Assembly: GCA_021798375.1 (NCBI GenBank)
Contig: JAJZHU010000017.1
Location: forward strand, 1 to 15,560
DNA length: 15,560 nt
Direction: 5' to 3'
Origin: Pseudomonadota bacterium
GTDB taxonomy: Bacteria; Pseudomonadota; Alphaproteobacteria; Acetobacterales; Acetobacteraceae
Shown here: piece by piece, positions 1 to 7,415 of the stretch
Numbering within the stretch: position 1 is the stretch's first letter
Layout of the letters: the number at the start of each line of letters is the position of its first letter
Notes under the pieces: model-generated
What the model saw: only the letters and a program-made list of their open reading frames with translations
What the model was told of the DNA's origin: nothing
The model's database searches: none
Made by a program: the position numbers and the translations under genes

Positions 1-50
1 GAGTGATTCAAAATAAACATAAATTAAATCAATAAATTGATGAAATAGGG

Positions 51-90
51 GGTTCTTCTTTTTGTACACAAAAAGAAGACCTTATTTTTC
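51..90 (+). terminator. AT-rich palindrome with trailing T-rich run; possible terminator or regulatory repeat
   Basis: Positions 55-65 and 68-78 are perfect 11-base inverted repeats (arms CTTCTTTTTGT and ACAAAAAGAAG) around the centre AC. Pairing extends to GG/CC at 51-52 and 80-81 if one T is bulged. A T-rich stretch (82-90) follows on the plus strand. This could terminate a gene upstream of the window or be a family of dispersed palindromes. The stem has little G+C, so it is not a textbook intrinsic terminator. The first 100 bases are far more AT-rich than the rest of the window. No convincing -35/-10 pair was found here. Confidence 0.45.
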
Positions 91-109
91 TCCCATTTAG
101 GCTTGCTCC

Positions 110-712
110 ATGAATCACCTCACCCCCGGCGATCGTCTCGTCCTTGCCACCCACAACGAGGCCAAGCGCCTTGAGATCGCCGAAATGCTGGCCGATGCCA
201 GGATCGAAGTGATCGGCGCGGGTGCGCTTGGCTTGCCGGAGCCCGAGGAGAACGCTCCGGATTTCGCCGGCAATGCGCGGCTCAAGGCGGTGGCCGCGGC
301 GAAAGCCTCGGGTCTGCCCGCGCTCGCCGACGACAGCGGTTTTCAGGTTGCGGCGTTGCATGGCGCCCCCGGCGTCTATTCGGCCCGCTGGGCGGGGCCG
401 AACAAGGATTACGCGGCGGCGTTTGCCCGCATCAAAGCCGAATTGAGTGACAATCCCGACCGCCGCGCCTGGTTTTCCTGCGTGTTGTGCATGGCCTGGC
501 CGGATGGAGAAACGGCGCTGTTCGAGGGCCGCGCCGAGGGCACACTGGTGTTGCCGCCGCGGGGTGCGGGGGGCTTTGGCTATGATCCGGTGTTTGTCCC
601 CATCGGCGAAACCCGCAGCTATGCACAAATGAGCAGGGCCGAAAAACACCAAACCAGCCATCGCGGCCGTGCATTGGCGTTGTGGCGCGCGGCCGTGTTG
701 CAACCCGCATGA
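110..712 (+). CDS. rdgB: RdgB/HAM1 non-canonical purine NTP pyrophosphatase (XTP/dITP diphosphatase)
   Basis: This cytosolic enzyme hydrolyses dITP, XTP and ITP to monophosphates plus pyrophosphate, keeping deaminated purines out of DNA and RNA. The 200-residue protein has the usual family length and motif order. THNEAK at 14-19 is the nucleotide-binding start. GNARLKA at 54-60 stands in the usual ENAxxKA position. ADDSGF at 73-78 holds the metal/catalytic aspartates, followed by GAPGVYSARWAG at 85-96. GFGYDPVF at 155-162 and SHRGRAL at 183-189 form the base-recognition end. The ATG at 110 is the first start that keeps the N-terminal strand whole; only a weak AGG (99-101) precedes it. Its stop overlaps the ATG of the next gene, so the two are probably co-transcribed and translationally coupled. 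In many alphaproteobacteria rdgB lies between rph and hemW; here the downstream neighbour is a FUSC protein. Confidence 0.95.
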   Translation: MNHLTPGDRLVLATHNEAKRLEIAEMLADARIEVIGAGALGLPEPEENAPDFAGNARLKAVAAAKASGLPALADDSGFQVAALHGAPGVYSARWAGPNKDYAAAFARIKAELSDNPDRRAWFSCVLCMAWPDGETALFEGRAEGTLVLPPRGAGGFGYDPVFVPIGETRSYAQMSRAEKHQTSHRGRALALWRAAVLQPA

Positions 713-2730
713 AACCCGCCTCGCGCCGCGCCGGGTTCAGCTTTTTCCGCCGGCCCAACGCCGAGTTGTCGGCGATGTCGCTGGAAATCGACCTGGGCAA
801 GATCTCACTGGTCGAAGGTCTGCGCGCGGCGTTGGGCACGGCGGTGGTGGTGGGCATCAACCAGTGGTTGAATTGGCCCTTGCTGAATTTCGTCGCCTTG
901 GGCGCGTTGCAGGCCTGTCTGGTCGATATTGGCGGCCCCATGCGGCGGCGTGTGGCGTTTATCGCCGCCTTTATCATGGGCGGCGCGCTGTTGTTTCTGG
1001 GCTTTGGCGTGGCGCGCGCCGGCGGCATTTGGGTGGTTCTGCCATTTGCCTGTTTGCTGTTGTTCGCGCACAGCATGTTGCGCAATTGGGGCCTGAACGC
1101 CATGCAACTGGGCAATATGCTGTCGGTGGTGATGATCCTCGCCATCGATCGCGTCAGCCCTTGGCGCGAAGCCCTGCCCACCGCGGCGGCGTTCGCGGTG
1201 GGCGGCGTGTGGGCATTGTTGCTCACCCTGCTGCTTGGACGTGTGCGCCCCTATCAAGTGGCCCACCGCGCCGTGGGCGAAGTGTATCGTCAGTTGGCCA
1301 CCCTGGCCGAAGATCTGAAAGCCCTGATCGATGCACCCAAGGTTCCCGCCGATGCATGGGACGATCACGCCCGCGCCCATCGCCGTTCGGTGCGCGATGC
1401 GATCGAATTGGCGCGCGAACTGGTGCATCAAACCTTTCAAACCCGCGGCCCCCAATCGGGCGTCACGGTGCAAAGCCCGATCCGTCTGGAGGCCGCCGAT
1501 GAGATTTTCGGCGCGCTGATCGGGCTTTCCAGTGTGCTTGAATCCATCCCATCCACGCGCCCCGCCGCCAGCCGCGTGCTGCGTCTGCTGGTTCCGCTGC
1601 TGCGCGCCATTGCCGAGGCGATCGAACACAACACCGATCCGTCGTCTGTGGCGATCGAACGCGGCATCGATTCCATCGCGCACATCGCCGCCTCTGAAAC
1701 GGCGCTGGCCGGGGTGTTGGGCGAGTTGTCGGGCCGTATGCATCTGGCGGTCAGCGTGGCGGGTCCGGTGATGGCGGATATGGACCCCGCCGATGCGCGC
1801 GTCGTGTCGCGGTCCTGGCGCGAAGATATCCAGGACCGCTTGATCGAAGGCCTGAATTGGCAATCGGCCAATTTTCGGCACGCCTTGCGCATCATGGTGC
1901 TGGGCGGCGGCGCCATCGCCGCCACGATGATCAGCGGCAGATATTATGCCCACTGGCTCAGCATCACCCTGGTGCTCACGCTGCAACCGTTTTTCGCCAA
2001 CACCCGTCAACGCGCCATCGAGCGCGGATTGGGCACCTCGGCAGGGGTGATCGGCGTCAGTCTGCTGGCGATGGCGCTGCCCACGCCATTGGTCACGGCG
2101 GCGGCGCTGATCCCGGTGACGGTGGTGGCGTTCGCGCTGCGCCGGGTCAGCTTTGCGCTGTTTATTTCCGGCCTCACCCCGTTTGTGGTGCTGCTGGTCG
2201 AACTCGGCCAACGGGACGTGGCGGCGGGATCGATCGCCGTGCAACGGTTGGTCTATACGCTGGCGGGCGTCGTTGTCGCCGTGGCCGGCAATCGGTTTTT
2301 ATGGCCCTTGTGGGAACCTTCCCGCTTGCGCGAACAATTGAACGCGGCACTTGCGGCCCATGCCGTGTGGGTGATGGCGGAAAAAACCGACGACCTGGCC
2401 CGCCGCGGTGCCGGCCGCAGCTCCAACGCGCTGGAAAGCTCGCTCGCGCGTGCTTTGGCCGAACCCAAGGCCACCCGCGATCGCGGCCTGGAACTCGCCT
2501 TGGTGGCCGATGCCGCGCTGCGCCGCATCGGCGGCCATCTCACCGCGCTGGCGCTGCAAAGCAAGCGCACCCCGCCCGATTGGATCTGGCGCGGTTGGAT
2601 CGCCGAAAGTCTGCGATCGATGACCAGCGGCGGCGAGCCCCCCGCCCGGCCAGGCACCGAATTGCCCCCGGGGCTGGTGCCGATCGTGCGGCAGGTGGAA
2701 TTGGTGATGGGAGCTTACGGGAGGAAGTGA
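709..2730 (+). CDS. FUSC-family inner-membrane protein (putative aromatic acid/efflux-type transporter)
   Basis: A 673-residue integral membrane protein with the two-bundle plan of the FUSC/YccS/AaeB group, which is linked to export of aromatic acids and other toxic organics. The N-terminal bundle (about 36-177) has some six hydrophobic segments, including 82-101, 106-123 and 156-177. A long soluble region (about 180-385), rich in helix-forming charged residues, follows. A second hydrophobic bundle (about 391-530) includes 414-430, 438-475, 481-499 and 509-530, and a cytosolic tail closes the protein. I chose the ATG at 709 because it overlaps the rdgB stop as ATGA. An in-frame ATG at 682 lies deeper inside rdgB and adds nine residues unlike a membrane-protein start. 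No membrane-fusion partner gene is adjacent, so a tripartite AaeAB-like pump is not supported here. The substrate is unknown. Confidence 0.85.
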   Translation: MKPASRRAGFSFFRRPNAELSAMSLEIDLGKISLVEGLRAALGTAVVVGINQWLNWPLLNFVALGALQACLVDIGGPMRRRVAFIAAFIMGGALLFLGFGVARAGGIWVVLPFACLLLFAHSMLRNWGLNAMQLGNMLSVVMILAIDRVSPWREALPTAAAFAVGGVWALLLTLLLGRVRPYQVAHRAVGEVYRQLATLAEDLKALIDAPKVPADAWDDHARAHRRSVRDAIELARELVHQTFQTRGPQSGVTVQSPIRLEAADEIFGALIGLSSVLESIPSTRPAASRVLRLLVPLLRAIAEAIEHNTDPSSVAIERGIDSIAHIAASETALAGVLGELSGRMHLAVSVAGPVMADMDPADARVVSRSWREDIQDRLIEGLNWQSANFRHALRIMVLGGGAIAATMISGRYYAHWLSITLVLTLQPFFANTRQRAIERGLGTSAGVIGVSLLAMALPTPLVTAAALIPVTVVAFALRRVSFALFISGLTPFVVLLVELGQRDVAAGSIAVQRLVYTLAGVVVAVAGNRFLWPLWEPSRLREQLNAALAAHAVWVMAEKTDDLARRGAGRSSNALESSLARALAEPKATRDRGLELALVADAALRRIGGHLTALALQSKRTPPDWIWRGWIAESLRSMTSGGEPPARPGTELPPGLVPIVRQVELVMGAYGRK

Positions 2731-2767
2731 GGGTGCAGTAATGTTTTCGGCACCGAAAATAAAATAC
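2731..2767. terminator. Short inverted repeat between convergent genes
   Basis: The two convergent genes are separated by 37 bases. Positions 2744-2759 contain the 7-base inverted repeat TTTTCGG / CCGAAAA around CA. It is the only structure in the gap and could serve as a terminator for either transcript. No clean T-run follows the stem on either strand, so the call is weak. Confidence 0.3.
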
Positions 2768-3796
2768 CTATATCGCCGTCTTCGGAGCCGAATGGCCTGG
2801 AACGCGATAATCCAGCAAGGTGGTGATATAATCGCCGCGTATCCGTGCCTCGTGGCCTTGATCCTCGCGGCGCAGCAGGCCTTTGATCTCGTCAACCGAT
2901 TTAAAACCGCGCGCCGCCAGCCAGCGTTCCAGTTCACGCAGCATCATATTTAAATGCGCCGCCCCGCCCCGCAGCAGTGCCGAGGTGGTCATCACGACAT
3001 CGGCGCCAGCCAATATATATTTGATGATTTCGTCAGCGGTCTCCACGCCGGTACCGGCCCCAAGCGATGCGTGGGGCAACCGGCCGCTCAGCAGCGACAG
3101 CCACAGCAAGCCGAGCCGGATTTCGCCCTTGCCGCTGAGCAACGCATCATTCTTCCAGCCGAGGCGAACAAGATCAATGTCCGGTTGATACAGACGGTTG
3201 AACAACACCAACCCGTCGGCGCCGGCCTGATCGAGTTCCCGCGCCAGGGAGCCGAAAGCGGAAAAATAGGGGTGTAATTTCACCGCGATCGGGATTTTAA
3301 CCGCGGCGCGCACGGCTTTTACCAAACCAATATACGCCGCGTCGGCGATAGCGCCGGTCACGCCAGGATCAGACATAATCTGGTAAATATTAAGCTCCAG
3401 CGCCGAAGCGCCCGCCTGCTCGATTTGCCTGGCATATTCGATCCAGCCGGTTTTCGTGGTGCCGTTCAAGCTGGCGATGATGGGAATTTTCACGGCGGCC
3501 CGCGCCCGCGCGATCAGATCGAGATAGCCGCCAGGCCCCGTATTATAGCGAGCGGCTGACGGAAAATACGAGGTCACCTCCGGCGAGCTGTCGGAGCCGA
3601 TGCTGATCAATTGTTCAAGCAGGCGCGCGTCCTCTTCGATTTGCTCCTCGAACAAGGATGGCAACACCACGGCTCCGGCGCCGGCATCCGCGAATTGCCG
3701 GATTGCGCCGACATAGCGCGTCAGCGGCGAGGCCGATGCAATGATCGGGGAACAAAGCGAAAGGCCGAGATAGCGGGAGGAAAGATCGACGCTCAT
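2768..3796 (-). CDS. Dihydroorotate dehydrogenase-like FMN flavoprotein of unknown substrate, NifJ-associated
   Basis: A 342-residue TIM-barrel protein of the dihydroorotate/dihydropyrimidine dehydrogenase superfamily, which binds FMN. Family marks are SASPLT at 21-26, ASLNGTT at 108-114, ELN at 134-136, the KLHP strand at 173-176 and the phosphate-binding region GAGTGVETADE at 246-256 with ADVVMTTSALLR at 265-276. The classic N-x-S-x-P substrate loop of pyrimidine-using members is replaced by NIYQIMSDP (136-144), and the cysteine-bearing loop of dihydropyrimidine dehydrogenase is absent. Orotate or uracil is therefore an unlikely substrate. There is no C-terminal ferredoxin domain, unlike PreA. 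The ATG at 3796 lies 4 bases after the nifJ stop, so it is the last gene of the operon; longer in-frame starts would run into nifJ. Proteins of this type are known as neighbours of nifJ in other bacteria, but I know of no established function. Confidence 0.85.
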   Translation of the reverse strand: MSVDLSSRYLGLSLCSPIIASASPLTRYVGAIRQFADAGAGAVVLPSLFEEQIEEDARLLEQLISIGSDSSPEVTSYFPSAARYNTGPGGYLDLIARARAAVKIPIIASLNGTTKTGWIEYARQIEQAGASALELNIYQIMSDPGVTGAIADAAYIGLVKAVRAAVKIPIAVKLHPYFSAFGSLARELDQAGADGLVLFNRLYQPDIDLVRLGWKNDALLSGKGEIRLGLLWLSLLSGRLPHASLGAGTGVETADEIIKYILAGADVVMTTSALLRGGAAHLNMMLRELERWLAARGFKSVDEIKGLLRREDQGHEARIRGDYITTLLDYRVPGHSAPKTAI

Positions 3797-3800
3797 GGCT

Positions 3801-6800
3801 TTAAACCATCCGATTGTTGGTGATCGTGGCATCGGGATGAAACCGGCTGCCGTCACGCGCGGCCAGGGCCTCATATTGCGCATAACGTTCATTTGTCACG
3901 CGCTGCGCCGCGTCGAGCAAGCCCGCCGCCTCGGTGGGGCGCAGTTGCGCCAGACTGCGATAGCGCAGTTCGTTGTAGGCGTAGTCTTTGAGCGGGATGG
4001 TGGGGCGCGGCGAATCGAGCCGGAACGGCGCCTCGCCCGCGCCGCGCATCGCGGGATTAAAGCGAAACAACGGCCAATAGCCACAGGCCGTGGCGAGATC
4101 CTGTTGGCGCATCCCCTGACGCAAATCGAAGCCATGCGCGATGCAATGGCTGTAGGCAAGAATAAGCGAAGCACCCGGCCAGGCCTCGGCTTCGCGGAAT
4201 GCGAGCAGGGCCTGTTGCGGATTGGCGCCCAAGGCAATTTGCGCGACATAGACGTTGCCATAGGCGATCGCCTGCAGGGCGATGTCTTTGCGCGCCACGC
4301 GCTTGCCGGCCGCGGCGAATTTCGCCACCGCGCCAAGCGGCGTTGCCTTCGATGCCTGACCGCCGGTGTTGGAATAAACTTCCGTGTCCAGCACGAGCAC
4401 GTTCACATCACGCCCGGTGGCGAGCACATGATCCAGGCCGCCCGAGCCAATGTCATAGGCCCAGCCGTCGCCGCCGACCAGCCAGATGCTGCGGCGGATC
4501 AAATGGTCGAGCACGGATAACAGATCGAGCGCGCGCGGATCATTTCCAAGCGCACTCAGGCGCTGCCTTAATTCGGCGACGCGGGCGCGTTGCAGCCGTA
4601 TTTCAGACTCGCGCACCTGCGGGGCTTGGAGTGCTGCATCGACCAGAGGCTGGCCCAATTGCGGCGCCAGATCGTGCAGCAGGCGTGTGGCCATCGCAAG
4701 CTGCATGTCGGCGGCCAGCCGGAATCCCAGACCGAATTCGGCGTTATCCTCGAACAAGGAATTCGACCAGGCGGGGCCGCGTCCGGCGGCATCCTTGGTC
4801 CAGGGTGTGACCGGCAAATTGCCGCCGTAGATCGAGGAACATCCGGTGGCGTTGGCGATTTGCAGACGGTCGCCAAATAGCTGCGACAGCAGCCGCAAAT
4901 AGGGGGTCTCGCCGCAGCCGCCGCAAGCGCCGGAAAATTCGAACAAAGGCTCCAGGAACTGAATGCCGCGGACATTGGCGAAATCCACCAGACTGCGATC
5001 ATTCACGGGCAAATGCTCGAAGAATGCGATGTTGTTGCGTTCATCTTCCAGCAGCGGCGCTTTGGGCGCCAAATTGATGGCTTTGGTCCCCGGCAGCCGC
5101 GGGCTGTGCGCCGGGCAGACCTCGACGCAGATACCGCAGCCGGTGCAATCCTCGACGTAGAATTGCAAGGTGAAGCTGGTATCGGGATAGCCGCGCGCGT
5201 TGACGGGGGCCGATTTAAAGCTGATCGGCGCGGGAAGTGCTGCATCTTTCAACCGCTCGTTGTCATAGAATCTGGCCCGAATGACCGAGTGCGGACAAGC
5301 CAGCGCGCATTGGCCGCATTGAATGCACAGATCGGTTTCCCACACCGGCACCTCGTCGGAGATATTGCGCTTTTCCCAGGCGGTGGTACCGGAAGGAAAG
5401 GTGCCGTCCACGGGCAGTGCGCTCACCGGCAATGCATCGCCGCGACCCGCCATGATTTCGGCGGTAAAATGCTGTACGAAAGGCGGCGCTTTTGGAGAAA
5501 CGGTTGGTGGAATGGCGATTTTGCTTGTCGCGGCTTGGGGAATCGGAACCTCGGCAAGGTGCGCCAAGGTGTGATCGACCGCGGCGATGTTTTGCGCCAC
5601 CACGTCGGCACCTTTGCGGTCATAGCTTTTATGGATCATGTCCTTGATGTGTTGCACGGCCTCGTTGCGCGGCAATACGCCGGAAATGGCGAAGAAGCAG
5701 GTTTGCAGCACCGTGTTGATGCGCCCGCCCAAACCCGCCTTCACCGCCACCAGCGAGGCATCGATCACGAACAGACGCAGATGTTTGGCGATGATCTCCT
5801 GCTGGATCTTAAGCGGCAGATGGTCCCAGGCTTCCGTGGGCTGGTAGGGGCAATTCAGCAGAAAGATCGCCCCGGGTGCGGCGAGCTTCAGCACATCGAC
5901 CCGCTCCAGAAAGCTGAATTGATGGCAGCCGACGAAGCTCGCGGTCTCGATCAGATAAGGGGCTTCGATCGGACGCGGTCCAAAGCGCAGATGGGACACG
6001 GTTTGCGCGCCGGATTTGTGCGAATCATAGGCGAAATACCCTTGCGCGTAGCGATCCGCATGTTCGGCCAGGATTTTCACGCTGCTTTTATTGGCCCCCA
6101 CCGTACCGTCGGCGCCCAGACCGTAGAAAACCGCGCGCACCACCTCATCGGTTTCGATCATAAAGCCGGGATCGACCGCCAGGCTGGTGCCGCCGACATC
6201 GTCGGTGATGCCGATGGTAAAACCATTGAGCGGTTCGGGCTTCGCCAATTCGTCAAACACGGCTTTTACCATCGCCGGATTGAACTCTTTTGACGACAGG
6301 CCGTACCTGCCGCCGATCACGCGCGGCATGGCGGTACGTTTGCCGGTGGCCACGGCCTGGGCCAGCGTGGTGATCACGTCCAGGTACAGCGGCTCGCCGG
6401 TTGACCCCGGTTCCTTGGTGCGCTCCAACACCGCGACCGCACGCACGCTTGCGGGCAATGCCGACAGGAAATGCGCCGCCGAGAACGGGCGGTAAAGATG
6501 CACCTGAACCACGCCGAGTTTTGCCCCGCGGTTCAATACCGCGGCGGTGGCGCGCGCCGTTTCGGCCGAGGAACCAATCAATACGATCGCCCGTTCCGCG
6601 TCCGGCGCGCCGAAATAATTGAATAATTTATAGCTGCGCCCGGTGATATCCGCGAACTTCGCCATCGCATTTTCAACGATGCCCGGTGTCGCCGCATAGA
6701 AGGGATTGACGGTTTCACGGGCCTGAAAGAACGTATCGGGGTTTTGCGCCGTGCCACGCACCACGGGACGTTCGGGCGTCAGCGCCCGGGCGCGATGCGC

Positions 6801-7415
6801 GCGGACCAGATCATCGCGGATCATCAGACGAATCGCGTCATCCGACAACAAGGTGAGCTTGTTCACTTCATGCGAGGTGCGAAACCCGTCGAAGAAATGC
6901 ACAAACGGCACCCGGCTTTCCAGCGTGGCCATTTGCGCGATCAGCGCCATATCATGTGCCTCCTGCACCGATGCCGACGAAAGCATGGCGAAGCCCGAGG
7001 TGCGGATCGCCATCACGTCCGAATGGTCGCCGAAGATCGACAATGCCTGGGTCGCGATCGAGCGCGCCGCGACATGAAACACGGTCGGAGTCAGTTCACC
7101 GGCGATCTTGAACATGTTCGGCAGCATCAGCAGCAAGCCTTGCGATGCGGTGAAAGTGGTGGTCAATGCGCCGGATTGCAGCGCGCCATGCACCGCCCCG
7201 GCGGCGCCGCCCTCGCTTTGCATTTCCTGCACGATGGGAACATTGCCCCAGATATTGCGCAGCCCGCCCGCCGACCATTCGTCGGCAAGATCGGCCATGG
7301 TGGAAGAAGGCGTGATCGGGAATATCGCGCACACCTCATTTACCCGATAGGCGACATGGGCGGCGGCGGTGTTGCCATCCATGGTGTCGGTTTCTTGGAT
7401 TATTTTGCCGGTCAT
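3801..7415 (-). CDS. nifJ: Pyruvate:ferredoxin (flavodoxin) oxidoreductase, single-chain
   Basis: This enzyme catalyses reversible oxidation of pyruvate and CoA to acetyl-CoA, CO2 and reduced ferredoxin or flavodoxin, in the cytosol. The 1204-residue chain has the full family length and all domains fused. The N-terminal pyrimidine-binding domain carries FPITPSS (32-38), and VAARS holds Arg118, at the position that binds pyruvate in characterised PFORs. The ferredoxin-like domain has two [4Fe-4S] sets, Cys697/700/703/707 and Cys757/760/763/767. The proximal cluster is plausibly held by Cys831, Cys834, Cys859 and Cys1091. The TPP site is GGDGWAYDIG at 981-990, with SNTGGQ at 1015-1020. No active-site residue appears lost. 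The start at 7415 overlaps the upstream stop as ATGA; the ribosome site is weak, so coupling is likely. In nitrogen fixers NifJ can feed nitrogenase, but no nif gene is in view. A role in anaerobic or microaerobic carbon metabolism is equally possible. Confidence 0.95.
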   Translation of the reverse strand: MTGKIIQETDTMDGNTAAAHVAYRVNEVCAIFPITPSSTMADLADEWSAGGLRNIWGNVPIVQEMQSEGGAAGAVHGALQSGALTTTFTASQGLLLMLPNMFKIAGELTPTVFHVAARSIATQALSIFGDHSDVMAIRTSGFAMLSSASVQEAHDMALIAQMATLESRVPFVHFFDGFRTSHEVNKLTLLSDDAIRLMIRDDLVRAHRARALTPERPVVRGTAQNPDTFFQARETVNPFYAATPGIVENAMAKFADITGRSYKLFNYFGAPDAERAIVLIGSSAETARATAAVLNRGAKLGVVQVHLYRPFSAAHFLSALPASVRAVAVLERTKEPGSTGEPLYLDVITTLAQAVATGKRTAMPRVIGGRYGLSSKEFNPAMVKAVFDELAKPEPLNGFTIGITDDVGGTSLAVDPGFMIETDEVVRAVFYGLGADGTVGANKSSVKILAEHADRYAQGYFAYDSHKSGAQTVSHLRFGPRPIEAPYLIETASFVGCHQFSFLERVDVLKLAAPGAIFLLNCPYQPTEAWDHLPLKIQQEIIAKHLRLFVIDASLVAVKAGLGGRINTVLQTCFFAISGVLPRNEAVQHIKDMIHKSYDRKGADVVAQNIAAVDHTLAHLAEVPIPQAATSKIAIPPTVSPKAPPFVQHFTAEIMAGRGDALPVSALPVDGTFPSGTTAWEKRNISDEVPVWETDLCIQCGQCALACPHSVIRARFYDNERLKDAALPAPISFKSAPVNARGYPDTSFTLQFYVEDCTGCGICVEVCPAHSPRLPGTKAINLAPKAPLLEDERNNIAFFEHLPVNDRSLVDFANVRGIQFLEPLFEFSGACGGCGETPYLRLLSQLFGDRLQIANATGCSSIYGGNLPVTPWTKDAAGRGPAWSNSLFEDNAEFGLGFRLAADMQLAMATRLLHDLAPQLGQPLVDAALQAPQVRESEIRLQRARVAELRQRLSALGNDPRALDLLSVLDHLIRRSIWLVGGDGWAYDIGSGGLDHVLATGRDVNVLVLDTEVYSNTGGQASKATPLGAVAKFAAAGKRVARKDIALQAIAYGNVYVAQIALGANPQQALLAFREAEAWPGASLILAYSHCIAHGFDLRQGMRQQDLATACGYWPLFRFNPAMRGAGEAPFRLDSPRPTIPLKDYAYNELRYRSLAQLRPTEAAGLLDAAQRVTNERYAQYEALAARDGSRFHPDATITNNRMV

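Noticed and set aside
432..1226. 264-codon minus-strand frame across rdgB and FUSC
   Set aside because: It crosses two real genes, has a biased composition (Ala/Arg/Thr/Pro) and no motif.
805..2244. 479-codon open frame antisense to the FUSC gene
   Set aside because: Low-complexity His/Gln/Arg-rich translation with no motif. It is the usual shadow of a high-G+C gene.
1857..2741. 294-codon plus-strand frame overlapping the FUSC gene
   Set aside because: Arg/Gly-rich out-of-frame shadow. The FUSC frame carries clear membrane segments in the same region.
5013..6293. 426-codon plus-strand frame inside nifJ
   Set aside because: It is antisense to intact nifJ domains and has no recognisable fold or ribosome site.
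3801..7415. nifJ as evidence for a nitrogen-fixation island
   Set aside because: No nif structural, cofactor or regulatory gene is present, and PFOR is common outside nitrogen fixers.
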